45,816 nt of DNA from an uncultured Pelagibacteraceae bacterium (GTDB taxonomy: Bacteria > Pseudomonadota > Alphaproteobacteria > Pelagibacterales > Pelagibacteraceae): NCBI GenBank assembly GCA_902622655.1, contig CACNQY010000008.1:1-45816 (forward strand). Reading direction: 5' to 3'. This document shows positions 9,581 to 18,564 of this stretch, in pieces. How positions within the stretch are numbered: position 1 is the stretch's first letter; each line of letters starts with the position of its first letter. The notes beneath the pieces were generated by a model. It had not been told where the DNA came from. It ran no database searches and saw only the letters and a program-made list of their open reading frames with translations. Position numbers and translations under genes: made by a program.

Positions 9581-10362
9581 TTAAACCAAAAAAGAGTTTA
9601 GGTCAAAATTTTTTAGTAGACAATGAAGTTTTAGAAAAAATTATAAATACAACTGATATTGAAAAAAAAAATATTCTTGAAATTGGTCCTGGTACAGGGA
9701 ATCTAACATCTGCAATCCTCAAAAAAAAACCCAAAAAATTAATTGTAATTGAAAAGGATGACTATTTAGCAAAAAATCTTGAAAATAATTTTAATGATCA
9801 AATTACTATTATTAATGATGACATTTTAAATATTAATGAAAATTCTCTTTTTAAAGAGAATGTTACTGTTTTCGGTAATCTCCCATATAATATTTCAACC
9901 GAAATTCTCAACAAATGGATAATAAATTTAAAAGATAATTTTTGGTTTGATTGTCTTATATTAATGTTTCAAAAAGAAGTTGCAGATAGAATAATAGCTA
10001 ACTTCAATACATCAAATTATGGCAGATTGTCTATTATTTGTAATTGGAAACTTAATATAAAAAAAATATGTGATGTAAAACCTCAATCCTTTTTACCAAA
10101 ACCAAAAATTGATAGCACGTTATTATATTTTTATCCAAAAAAAGAATTTATAAAAATTCGAAATCCAAAAAACTTGGAAAAGATTACAAGAATTTTTTTT
10201 AATCAAAGAAGAAAAATGTTAAAAAAACCATATAATCAACTTTTCAATGGAAATAGTAAGATTTTAAAAAAACTAAATATTAATCTTAGTTTAAGGCCGC
10301 AAAATCTTAATTTTGACACTTATTACAAGTTAGCCTCTGAATATGAAAATTTAAGAGATTAA
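9577..10362 (+). CDS. rsmA: 16S rRNA (adenine1518/1519-N6)-dimethyltransferase
   Basis: KsgA/RsmA dimethylates two adjacent adenines in helix 45 of 16S rRNA late in 30S assembly. The first residues [14 protein letters not shown] motif [12 protein letters not shown] and motif [11 protein letters not shown] are diagnostic; RRKMLKKP lies in the C-terminal domain. The 261 aa match the family length. The start is a TTG at 9577 overlapping the pdxA stop (TTGA), the only start that preserves the conserved N-terminus. It is convergent with gmk, with a 12-base 3' overlap. Confidence 0.94.
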   Translation: MIKPKKSLGQNFLVDNEVLEKIINTTDIEKKNILEIGPGTGNLTSAILKKKPKKLIVIEKDDYLAKNLENNFNDQITIINDDILNINENSLFKENVTVFGNLPYNISTEILNKWIINLKDNFWFDCLILMFQKEVADRIIANFNTSNYGRLSIICNWKLNIKKICDVKPQSFLPKPKIDSTLLYFYPKKEFIKIRNPKNLEKITRIFFNQRRKMLKKPYNQLFNGNSKILKKLNINLSLRPQNLNFDTYYKLASEYENLRD

Positions 10363-10983
10363 ATGCTCAACATGATTCCTAATAAATTCAGGATCGTAGT
10401 CTTTTGATCCATTATTTATTTCTGCTTGAATAAGATCGCTAATTTTTAATTGGCATTTGCTTAATTCGTTATTGATTACAACATAATCGTAATTTATCCA
10501 GTGCAAAACATCTCTTTCAAATTGATTCATTCTCTCTTTTGCCATTATTTTATCATTCGCATGACGATTAGATAATCTTTCAAATAAAACTTCTTTACTT
10601 GGGGGCAATATAAAAAAGGTTATTAGTTTATAATCTAGTTTTTTATTTTTAATCTGATCTGCACCCTGCCAATCAATATCGAAAAGAACATTCTTGCTTT
10701 TATTAAGTTTGTCTATAACTGGAGTTCTGGTTGTTCCATATAGGTTATTAAAAACTTTTGCGTATTCAAGAAACTCCTCATTTTTTATTAATCTTTTAAA
10801 TTCTGTTTCGCTAACAAAATAATAATCTTCATTTTGATTTTCATTAAGTCTTGGTTTGCGAGTGGTGTGAGATATGGAGACTTCAAAATTATCATTTTCA
10901 GATAATTTTTTTACAAGTGTAGTTTTACCTGCTCCTGAAGGAGAAGATAAAATTATCATTACCCCATCTTTTTCTGAGGGCAT
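10351..10983 (-). CDS. gmk: Guanylate kinase
   Basis: Phosphorylates GMP to GDP with ATP. It has the P-loop [10 protein letters not shown] (residues 13-22), the GMP-binding segment [20 protein letters not shown], and the lid and [11 protein letters not shown] regions. Its 210 aa are typical. Its ATG lies 8 bases after the acpP stop, and it is the last gene of fabD-fabG-acpP-gmk. In many alphaproteobacteria fabF, mltG and a YicC gene separate acpP from gmk; none is present here. Confidence 0.95.
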   Translation of the reverse strand: MPSEKDGVMIILSSPSGAGKTTLVKKLSENDNFEVSISHTTRKPRLNENQNEDYYFVSETEFKRLIKNEEFLEYAKVFNNLYGTTRTPVIDKLNKSKNVLFDIDWQGADQIKNKKLDYKLITFFILPPSKEVLFERLSNRHANDKIMAKERMNQFERDVLHWINYDYVVINNELSKCQLKISDLIQAEINNGSKDYDPEFIRNHVEHLIS

Positions 10984-10991
10984 TTAAATTT

Positions 10992-11231
10992 CTAGTTAGC
11001 TTTCCCTTCGATAAATTTAACTGCATCTCCCACAGTTAGAATTTTCTCAGCTTCACTATCTGAAATTTCAGATCCAAACTCTTCTTCAAAAGCCATAACC
11101 AATTCAACTGTATCTAAACTGTCAGCACCTAAATCATCTATGAAACTAGATTCTTCAGTTACCTTTGCTTCATCGATACCCAGGTGATCTGCTACAATTT
11201 TTTTGACTTTGCTTGAAACATCTTCTGACAT
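10992..11231 (-). CDS. acpP: Acyl carrier protein
   Basis: Small acidic carrier of growing acyl chains in fatty acid synthesis. Ser38 in [12 protein letters not shown] is the 4'-phosphopantetheine attachment site. The 79 aa and strong acidity are typical. It follows fabG after 48 bases, the longest spacer in the cluster, which may hold extra expression signals since ACP is needed in excess. gmk follows 8 bases later. Confidence 0.97.
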   Translation of the reverse strand: MSEDVSSKVKKIVADHLGIDEAKVTEESSFIDDLGADSLDTVELVMAFEEEFGSEISDSEAEKILTVGDAVKFIEGKAN

Positions 11232-11279
11232 ATTGATCCTTTTTGTTATAAATTCTTATTAGTTTAAAAACTTATTTTG

Positions 11280-12014
11280 TCAAGCCATATACATACCACC
11301 ATTAACATGCAATGTTTCACCATTAATATATGAAGATTGTTTTGAGCACAAAAATAAGACAGCATTTGCAATGTCATCAGGGTGCCCTAAGCGTGCTGAT
11401 GGAATTTTAGATATTATTGCTTCTTTATATTTATCATCTAACCTATCAGTCATAGCAGTTTGAATAAAACCTGGTGAAATACAATTTATATTAATATTCT
11501 TTTTAGCATACTCTATTGCTAAACTTTTAGACATAGCGATGATACCTGCTTTTGAAGCAGTGTAGTTAGCTTGTCCTAAATTGCCAGTATGACCAACGAC
11601 AGATGTTATATTTACAATTTTGCCTGATTTATTTTTAAGCATTTTTTTAATTGCTGATTTACTCATCATAAAAGTTGAAGTTAAATTTATATCAATAACT
11701 TTTTGCCACTCATGTAAACTCATTCTTATTGCCAAATTATCTTGGGTGATGCCAGCATTATTAACAAGACAGTCTAAATTTCCACCAAGTGTTGTTGTTG
11801 CATTTTCAATAAATTCATCAATTTTAGTATTTTGAGAAATATCAAATTTTAATATTTTAATATTTCCGAATTTTTTTTTTAACTCTTCTAGCTTCTCTAA
11901 TCTAGTGCCAGAAGCAATTATATTTGCTCCAGCTTTGCTCAATTTTTCAACTATAGAATTTCCAATACCGCCTGATGCACCTGTAACTATAATATTTTTA
12001 TTTTTCAAATCCAT
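11280..12014 (-). CDS. fabG: 3-oxoacyl-[ACP] reductase
   Basis: NADPH-dependent reductase of the FAS II elongation cycle. Classical short-chain dehydrogenase: TGASGGIG cofactor loop (residues 11-18), NNAG (85-88) and catalytic Ser138, Tyr151 and Lys155 (YTASK). The 244 aa are standard, and the C-terminal INGETLHVNGGMYMA is characteristic of FabG. The ATG overlaps the fabD stop by one base (TAATG), so translation is coupled. Confidence 0.95.
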   Translation of the reverse strand: MDLKNKNIIVTGASGGIGNSIVEKLSKAGANIIASGTRLEKLEELKKKFGNIKILKFDISQNTKIDEFIENATTTLGGNLDCLVNNAGITQDNLAIRMSLHEWQKVIDINLTSTFMMSKSAIKKMLKNKSGKIVNITSVVGHTGNLGQANYTASKAGIIAMSKSLAIEYAKKNININCISPGFIQTAMTDRLDDKYKEAIISKIPSARLGHPDDIANAVLFLCSKQSSYINGETLHVNGGMYMA

Positions 12015-12940
12015 TATATATTTAGTTTCACTATATCTTCGTTGTTGTTAATTGTATTAATTTTAACATCTTTACTAATTCTTTTTACCAAACCAGACAA
12101 AACTTTCCCAGGTCCAATTTCAATAAAATGGTTTACATTATTTTCTATCATATTAATAACACTTTCTCTCCATCTAACTCTATTTTCAATCTGCTTAATT
12201 AAAAGCGATTTTAGGTCTTCTGTATTTGAAATTTCCTTAGCTGTTACGTTGGAAATTAATTTATTTACTCCATTTTTAAAATTTATTTTGTGTAACTCTT
12301 TTTTCATAATGTCTGTTGCGTTACTCATTAGACTACAATGAAATGGGGCACTCACTGGAAGCTTGATATTTTTAATAGAGTTTATTTTTAAAATTTCAAT
12401 TAATTTTTCTAAATCATTATTTTTTCCACTTATAACTATTTGACCTTCTGAGTTATCATTTGCGATCTGAGCTTCAAAATTTTCTTTGTTATCCACTAAT
12501 ATTTTTTCAATAGTTTCAACCGTTGATCCTAGAATAGCAAGCATTCCACCTTGTCCTTTTGGAACAGCATTTTGCATTGCATTACCCCTAATTCTTAAAA
12601 TTTTTAATGTTTCAGGAAATTCTAAATATCCAGCACAAGATAGAGCTGAATACTCTCCTAAAGAATGTCCTGCAAAAAACTTTGCTTTATTTAAATCTAT
12701 ATTGAACTCTTTTTTAACAATGCTGAAAATAGAGTAACTTATTAAGAATATAGCTGGTTGTGTATTTATTGTTAAATTTAAATCATCTTTTGGTCCATGC
12801 AATATTAATTTTGTTAGAGAAAAATTAAGTGTCTCATCTGCCTCTTTAAATAAATTTTTAACAAGCTCATATTTATCATATAGTTCTTTTCCCATACCCA
12901 CCATTTGAGATCCTTGACCAGGAAAAATTACTGAAAACAT
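12014..12940 (-). CDS. fabD: Malonyl-CoA:ACP transacylase
   Basis: Loads malonate onto ACP for fatty acid elongation. It has PGQGSQMVGMG at the start, the nucleophile Ser93 in GHSLGEYSA, catalytic His201 in APFHCSLM, and the RGNAMQ arginine region near residue 118. The 308 aa are standard. It is the first gene of the minus-strand fab operon and is divergent from rpsF, with an 87-base intergenic region holding both promoters. Confidence 0.95.
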   Translation of the reverse strand: MFSVIFPGQGSQMVGMGKELYDKYELVKNLFKEADETLNFSLTKLILHGPKDDLNLTINTQPAIFLISYSIFSIVKKEFNIDLNKAKFFAGHSLGEYSALSCAGYLEFPETLKILRIRGNAMQNAVPKGQGGMLAILGSTVETIEKILVDNKENFEAQIANDNSEGQIVISGKNNDLEKLIEILKINSIKNIKLPVSAPFHCSLMSNATDIMKKELHKINFKNGVNKLISNVTAKEISNTEDLKSLLIKQIENRVRWRESVINMIENNVNHFIEIGPGKVLSGLVKRISKDVKINTINNNEDIVKLNI

Positions 12941-12966
12941 ATAAAAAAAACCAATTATTTCGCCTT

Positions 12967-12995
12967 TTTAACTATTGTAATTGAACTTTTATAAT
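12967..12995 (+). promoter_or_regulatory. Candidate sigma-70-type promoter for the rpsF operon
   Basis: TTTAAC at 12967-12972 and a perfect TATAAT at 12990-12995 are separated by 17 bases, placing transcription start near 13002, about 25 bases before the rpsF ATG. This is sequence matching only; AT-rich background makes chance -10 boxes common, but spacing and position fit. Confidence 0.5.
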
Positions 12996-13027
12996 AGTAT
13001 ATCCTCATTTTTTATTAAAGAACTTAA

Positions 13028-13381
13028 ATGAATTTATACGAACACACTATTATTGCTAGGCAAGATACTTCACCAAGCGAATTAAAGCAATTGACCGAAA
13101 AATATTCTAAAATTGTAGAAAAAAATGATGGTGAAGTGATAAAAACAGAAAACTGGGGACTACTAAACCTATCATATTTAATCAAAAAAAATAAAAAAGG
13201 TAGTTACATCCATTTTAAGATTAAAGGCAGAGGCAATGTTATTGATGAATTAGAAAAAAATGAGTCTATTGACAAAAAGTTATTAAGATACCTTACAGTA
13301 AGAGTTAAAAAATTTGATTTAGAGACTAATTATTTTGGAAAAAAAGAGGAAATAGAAAAAAAAGAAAGTGCTAGAAAATAA
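13028..13381 (+). CDS. rpsF: 30S ribosomal protein S6
   Basis: Binds 16S rRNA as a heterodimer with S18, encoded by the next gene. The start [15 protein letters not shown] and central [21 protein letters not shown] are diagnostic. The 117 aa include a lysine/glutamate-rich tail ([11 protein letters not shown]) usual in alphaproteobacteria. It overlaps rpsR by one base (TAATG). First gene of a ribosomal operon with a candidate promoter upstream. Confidence 0.96.
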   Translation: MNLYEHTIIARQDTSPSELKQLTEKYSKIVEKNDGEVIKTENWGLLNLSYLIKKNKKGSYIHFKIKGRGNVIDELEKNESIDKKLLRYLTVRVKKFDLETNYFGKKEEIEKKESARK

Positions 13382-13653
13382 TGCCAAAAAGACAAAGTGG
13401 AAATAAAAAAGGAAAACAAAGTAATTTTGCTAAGCTAAGTATTTTTCAGCCAAATAAATATAAATTTAAAAAAACTTGTCCCCTATCTGCTAAAGGTGCG
13501 CCTGAGGTAAATTATAAAAATATAAAACTCCTAAAAAAATATATTTCTGAAAATGGTAAAATTTTACCATCAAGGATTACAAATGTATCTCAAAAAAAAC
13601 AAAGAGAACTATCTCTTTCAATTAAAAGAGCTAGAAATTTAGCATTATTGTAA
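13381..13653 (+). CDS. rpsR: 30S ribosomal protein S18
   Basis: Small basic 30S protein that pairs with S6. The core [24 protein letters not shown] and the arginine-rich end KRARNLALL are conserved. The 90 aa include a lysine-rich N-terminal extension. It is translationally coupled to rpsF through a one-base stop/start overlap and followed by rplI after one base. Confidence 0.96.
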   Translation: MPKRQSGNKKGKQSNFAKLSIFQPNKYKFKKTCPLSAKGAPEVNYKNIKLLKKYISENGKILPSRITNVSQKKQRELSLSIKRARNLALL

Positions 13654-13654
13654 T

Positions 13655-14113
13655 ATGAAAATAATTTTATTAGAAAACATAAAAAGAATAGGCTCTATTG
13701 GTGAGATCATAGATGTAAAAAGAGGTTTTGCTAGAAATTTTTTGATAGCAAATAAAAAAGCGCTTTATGCATCTAAAGACAACATAAAAGAAGTTGAAAA
13801 AATAAAAGCTGAATTATCTAAAAAAGATAACGAAAAGAAAAAAGAAGCTTCTCAAATTAGTGAACAGATCAAAGGTAAAGAGTATTCTGTGAAAAAACTA
13901 AGCACTGAAAATAATGAACTTTATGGTTCAGTCAAACCAACAGAAATATCAAAGCTTATTCTTGAAGAGGATAAAATTGATATTAAGCCATCTATGATAC
14001 AACCAGTTGAAGAAATAAAAGCATTAGGAAAATTTAAAGTTAAAATTTCTTTACACTCTGAGGTTGATGCTGAAATAACCATTAATGTTTCTTCAGCAGA
14101 TACAATTCAATAA
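13655..14113 (+). CDS. rplI: 50S ribosomal protein L9
   Basis: Large-subunit protein with two globular domains joined by a long helix. The N-terminal signature MKIILLENIKRIGSIGEIIDVKRGFARNF is shown by residues GEIIDVKRGFARNFL. A lysine-rich helix spans about 50-75, and the C-domain includes ELYGSVKPTEIS. The 152 aa are typical. dnaB follows after 69 bases, a common alphaproteobacterial order. Confidence 0.95.
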   Translation: MKIILLENIKRIGSIGEIIDVKRGFARNFLIANKKALYASKDNIKEVEKIKAELSKKDNEKKKEASQISEQIKGKEYSVKKLSTENNELYGSVKPTEISKLILEEDKIDIKPSMIQPVEEIKALGKFKVKISLHSEVDAEITINVSSADTIQ

Positions 14114-14182
14114 TTATACATTTTTTTCCCCAACATTAATTTGTAATTCTAAATTTAGTATTTTTATGACAGTTTATCATTT

Positions 14183-15601
14183 ATGGAAAACAATCTTAGT
14201 ATAGTAAAAAATCAATTTAAAGAATTACCAAACAATATCGAAGCCGAACAAGCTGTAATTGGATCTATTCTAGTAAGCAATGATATTTTTGATGAAATTA
14301 ATACTATCATTTCAAGTATTAATTTTTATGATCCAATGCATCAAAGAATATTTGAAGCAGTAGAAAGCCTTATTTATAAAGGTATGCTTGCAAATCCTAT
14401 TACTTTAAAGAATTATTTTGAGGACGAAAAAGATGATATAAATGTGCCTGAATATTTAATTAAAATTACAAAATTCTCAACTTCAGTACGACAAGCTATC
14501 GAGTATTCTAAAATTATTTACGATATGTTTGTTAGAAGAGAATTAATTAAAATATCAGAGCAAACTATAGATAGTGCGAAATTAAATGATTTAGATACTA
14601 ATGGTCAAACAATAATTGAAAATTCAGAGAGATTATTATTTGATCTTGCTGAAAAAGGTTCTTTTAATTCTTCTTTAGTAAAATTTGATGAGGCAATGAA
14701 GCAAACAATTGAAATGGCTTCAGCAGCTTATAAAAATGAAGAAGGTATTGTAGGTGTTCCAACAGGTTTAAGAGATTTAGACGATAGGCTAGGTGGACTT
14801 CACCAATCAGATTTAATTATTATTGCAGGTCGACCATCAATGGGTAAGACTTCTCTTGCTACTAATATTGCTTTTAATGCAGCTCAAAAATTACAAGATA
14901 GCGGAAAAAAATCTACAATTGCATTCTTTTCTTTAGAAATGTCTTCAGAACAACTTTCAACAAGAATTTTAGCAGAGCAGGCAAGAATTAGATCAAACGA
15001 CATAAGAAGAGGAAGAATTTCTGATGAGCAATTTGATAAGTTTTTGGAAACCTCAAAAAATATTTCTGAATTGCCTCTTTATATTGATGAAACACCAGCA
15101 ATTAGTATTGCTGCACTAAGCAATAGAGCTAGAAGAATTAAAAGATTATTTGGATTAGATATGATTGTTGTTGATTATATTCAGTTAATGAGAGGATCAA
15201 GCTTAAATAAAGACGGTAGAGTTCAAGAAATTTCGCAAATAACACAAGGATTGAAAGCAATTGCAAAAGAACTGTCAATACCTGTTGTAGCTTTATCTCA
15301 ACTATCAAGACAAGTTGAACAAAGGGATGATCATAAGCCACAACTATCGGATTTAAGAGAATCGGGATCAATAGAGCAAGACGCAGATGTGGTTATGTTT
15401 GTGTATAGAGAGGGGTATTACTTGCAAAGAAGAGAACCTAGAGAAGCTACAGTAGAACATGCAGAATGGCAGGCAAAAATGAATGAAGTTGCGCATTTAG
15501 CTGAAATAATAATTGGTAAGCAAAGACACGGACCTGTTGGAAAAGTAACTCTTGAATTTGAGGAACAATTCACGAAATTTAAGGATACTCAATTAAGTTA
15601 A
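14183..15601 (+). CDS. dnaB: Replicative DNA helicase DnaB
   Basis: Hexameric 5'-3' helicase that unwinds the replication fork and recruits primase. It has an N-terminal helical domain (about 15-120), a linker and a RecA-like domain with Walker A GRPSMGKT (216-223), FFSLEMSSEQL, Walker B DMIVVDYIQLM and the DnaB motif LSQLSRQVEQR with DLRESGSIEQDAD. The 472 aa are full length with no intein. It follows the ribosomal genes and precedes the RND exporter by 21 bases. Confidence 0.96.
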   Translation: MENNLSIVKNQFKELPNNIEAEQAVIGSILVSNDIFDEINTIISSINFYDPMHQRIFEAVESLIYKGMLANPITLKNYFEDEKDDINVPEYLIKITKFSTSVRQAIEYSKIIYDMFVRRELIKISEQTIDSAKLNDLDTNGQTIIENSERLLFDLAEKGSFNSSLVKFDEAMKQTIEMASAAYKNEEGIVGVPTGLRDLDDRLGGLHQSDLIIIAGRPSMGKTSLATNIAFNAAQKLQDSGKKSTIAFFSLEMSSEQLSTRILAEQARIRSNDIRRGRISDEQFDKFLETSKNISELPLYIDETPAISIAALSNRARRIKRLFGLDMIVVDYIQLMRGSSLNKDGRVQEISQITQGLKAIAKELSIPVVALSQLSRQVEQRDDHKPQLSDLRESGSIEQDADVVMFVYREGYYLQRREPREATVEHAEWQAKMNEVAHLAEIIIGKQRHGPVGKVTLEFEEQFTKFKDTQLS

Positions 15602-15622
15602 ATTCAAATATAAAGAGCTTGA

Positions 15623-18019
15623 ATGATAGCTCATTTATATCAAAATATTCTTCTCAAGAATCCAAAAGCAGTATTTCTAATACTTTTTTTGACAATACTC
15701 AGTTTTGGATATCAAACTAAAGATTTTAGATTAGATGCTTCATCAGAAACTCTATTAATAGAAGGTGATCCAGATTTAGCATATTTGAAAGAAGTTTCTG
15801 AAAGATATGGATCTAAAGAATTTTTAATTCTCACATATACTCCAAATGAAGGAATGGTAGCTGACTCGTCAATTAATAATTTATTAAGTTTAAAGTATAA
15901 AATTCAAAGCCTCAATTGGGTACATAGTGTGATTACTTTATTGGATATTCCTCTCTTAAATAATTCAGACGCTCCTCTTCAAGAAAGATTAGAAAGTTTT
16001 AAGACTTTAAAAGATGAAGATGTGAATAGAAACAGAGGTTTTAAGGAAATTTTAAACAGTCCTGTTTTTCGAAATTTTGTTATTAGTGAGGATGGAAAAA
16101 CTAGTGGGATTATTGTTAACATTAAACAGTCTCAGAAATTAGATGATGTAGAAGATAAATCAAAAGAGGAAATTGAAATAATTAAAGATCAAATTAAAAA
16201 ACAAAATCATCAAAATATTTTAGAAATAAGACAAGTTATTCAGAGTTACGGGGACGTTGGAAAAATTTATCTTGGAGGAATACCAATGATTGCTGATGAT
16301 ATGATGACTTTTATAAAAAGTGATATAATTGTTTTTGGTTTAGGAGTTCTGTTATTTATTATAGCAACTTTATGGTTTGTTTTTAGAAACCTTCTTTGGA
16401 TTATAGTTCCTATAAGCAGTTGTCTTTTTTCTGTAATAATTATGATGGGATTACTTGGGCTGCTTGGGTGGAAGGTTACAGTTATCTCATCAAATTTTAT
16501 TGCACTTATGTTAATTTTAACAATGGCAATGAATATTCATATGAGTACTAGATTTCTACAACTTAAAAAAGATTTTCCATCAAAAAATAATTTCGAAATT
16601 ATTTCCTTAACTACTTCAAAAATGTTTTGGCCAATTCTTTATACTGTTCTAACAACTATTTTCGCTTTCTTATCTCTAATTTTTAGTGAAATTAAACCTA
16701 TCATCGATTTTGGTTGGATGATGACTTTTGGATTAATTACATCATTTATCATTACATTTACTTTGCTCCCTACCCTTTTAAACTTTGCACCGACAAATAA
16801 TATTTCAATTAAAAAAGAACAAAAATCAAAAATTACACATTTCCTAGGTTTAATTTCTCTTAATAATAAAAATTCAATTTTTGTAATAACTGGATTGATA
16901 GTAATTTTAAGTTTTATTGGAATAAGTAAGTTGGAGGTTGAAAATAGTTTTATAAATTACTTTGATAAGAATACTGAAATTTATAAGGGTATGAAGCTTA
17001 TAGATGAAGAGCTAGGTGGAACTACACCTTTAGAAGTTATTTTAAAATTTCCGGAAAAACAAAAGGAAAAAAAATCTACAGAAGATGATGATTTTGATGA
17101 CTGGGATGACGAGGAAGATAGTGAAGACGAAAAATATTGGTTTACCAAAGATAAAATTGATTTAATTACTTCTGTTCACAACTACCTTGATAGCTTGCCT
17201 GAAATTGGCAAAGTTCTATCTTTTTCATCTATTATTGAAGTTGCAACTCAATTAAATAATAATAAACCTTTGGGTACTTTAGAAATGGGAGTTCTATATT
17301 CTAAAATACCAGAAAGTATTAAAACAGAAATCATTGATCCATATCTTTCAATAGAAAATAATGAGGCTCGAATTAGTTTAAGAATCATAGACTCACAAGA
17401 AGATTTGAGAAGAAATGATTTAATAAACAAAATCAATTTCGATTTAAAAAATAAATTTGGTTTAAAAGAAAATGATTATAAATTAGCAGGTGTTTTAATC
17501 TTATTTAATAATTTACTACAAAGCTTGTTTAAATCTCAAATTTTAACATTGGGATTAGTTATGGTTGGAATATTTTTAATGTTCATAATCTTATTTAGAA
17601 ACATTAAGCTCTCATTGATAGGTGTTGTTCCAAATTTTATAGCAGCTTTTTTTATACTAGGAATAATTGGATTATCAGGAATACCTTTAGATATGATGAC
17701 TATTACTATTGCGGCAATTACAATAGGAATTGCAGTCGATAATAGTATTCACTACATTTATAGATTTAAAGAAGAGTTTAATAAAATAAAAGATTACAAT
17801 AAAACACTCAAAATGTGTCATTCAACTGTTGGTGTAGCTATACTAAATACTTCAATTACGATAGTTTTTGGATTTTCGATTTTAGTATTATCAAAGTTTA
17901 TACCAACAATTTATTTTGGAGTATTTACTGGACTAGCTATGTTGTTAGCTATGATATCAGTATTGACACTGTTGCCTACATTAATCTTAATTATTAAACC
18001 CTTTGGTAAATCATCTTAA
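15623..18019 (+). CDS. RND/MMPL-family exporter (lipid-type)
   Basis: Inner-membrane efflux protein of the MMPL/HpnN-like branch of the RND superfamily, probably driven by proton flow and moving hydrophobic compounds. It has two repeats, each with one helix (about 15-30 and 418-435), a large periplasmic loop, then five helices (about 235-388 and about 635-795). GGIPMIADDM and TIGIAVDNSIHYIYRF are RND hallmarks. The second loop carries a very acidic insertion at residues 486-503. Substrate unknown. It is coupled to cvpA by a one-base overlap. In some alphaproteobacteria this slot beside dnaB holds alr and radA. Confidence 0.82.
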   Translation: MIAHLYQNILLKNPKAVFLILFLTILSFGYQTKDFRLDASSETLLIEGDPDLAYLKEVSERYGSKEFLILTYTPNEGMVADSSINNLLSLKYKIQSLNWVHSVITLLDIPLLNNSDAPLQERLESFKTLKDEDVNRNRGFKEILNSPVFRNFVISEDGKTSGIIVNIKQSQKLDDVEDKSKEEIEIIKDQIKKQNHQNILEIRQVIQSYGDVGKIYLGGIPMIADDMMTFIKSDIIVFGLGVLLFIIATLWFVFRNLLWIIVPISSCLFSVIIMMGLLGLLGWKVTVISSNFIALMLILTMAMNIHMSTRFLQLKKDFPSKNNFEIISLTTSKMFWPILYTVLTTIFAFLSLIFSEIKPIIDFGWMMTFGLITSFIITFTLLPTLLNFAPTNNISIKKEQKSKITHFLGLISLNNKNSIFVITGLIVILSFIGISKLEVENSFINYFDKNTEIYKGMKLIDEELGGTTPLEVILKFPEKQKEKKSTEDDDFDDWDDEEDSEDEKYWFTKDKIDLITSVHNYLDSLPEIGKVLSFSSIIEVATQLNNNKPLGTLEMGVLYSKIPESIKTEIIDPYLSIENNEARISLRIIDSQEDLRRNDLINKINFDLKNKFGLKENDYKLAGVLILFNNLLQSLFKSQILTLGLVMVGIFLMFIILFRNIKLSLIGVVPNFIAAFFILGIIGLSGIPLDMMTITIAAITIGIAVDNSIHYIYRFKEEFNKIKDYNKTLKMCHSTVGVAILNTSITIVFGFSILVLSKFIPTIYFGVFTGLAMLLAMISVLTLLPTLILIIKPFGKSS

Positions 18020-18564
18020 TGCTAGAAATCATAAATGATTTTAATAATGCAATATCTATAATTGATCTGATTTATATAATTTTAACAATCCTTTCTTTGA
18101 TAAATTGTTACAAAAAAGGTTTCATTTTAAGTATTCTTTCAATGGCTAAATGGTTGTTTGCATACATAATTACATTAGTTCTTTTTCCAAAAATTAAGCC
18201 ATATGTAAAAGACAAAATTGATAATGAGTATGTACTTGATGTTGGTTTGGGAATAATAATATTTGTAGTTGTTATTTTTTTTGTTTTATTAATTAATAAA
18301 GGAATTAGTAAAGCAGTCAGATATACAGGAATCGGTGGTTTAGATACTTCGTTTGGATTCTTTTTTGGATTTGTAAGGGCTTACATTATTTCTGTTTGTA
18401 TTTTTTCAGGTATTCATATCGTTTATAATTATGATAAATGGCCAATAAATTTCGACAAATCATTCGTCTTTCCATATTTAGAAAAAGGTAGTAGTTATCT
18501 GATAAAAGAATTTCCTAATGAAAAAACATATCAAGACTCTAAAAAAAAAATTAAAGACCTATAA
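18019..18564 (+). CDS. cvpA: CvpA family membrane protein
   Basis: Inner-membrane protein named for colicin V production in E. coli; its exact role is unsettled, with links to envelope stress. It has four hydrophobic segments (about 15-32, 42-60, 78-95, 112-130) and the family glycine motif GGLDTSFGFFFGFVRAY. 181 aa. It lies directly before purF, the widespread cvpA-purF pairing, and its 3' end overlaps purF by 47 bases. Confidence 0.88.
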   Translation: MLEIINDFNNAISIIDLIYIILTILSLINCYKKGFILSILSMAKWLFAYIITLVLFPKIKPYVKDKIDNEYVLDVGLGIIIFVVVIFFVLLINKGISKAVRYTGIGGLDTSFGFFFGFVRAYIISVCIFSGIHIVYNYDKWPINFDKSFVFPYLEKGSSYLIKEFPNEKTYQDSKKKIKDL

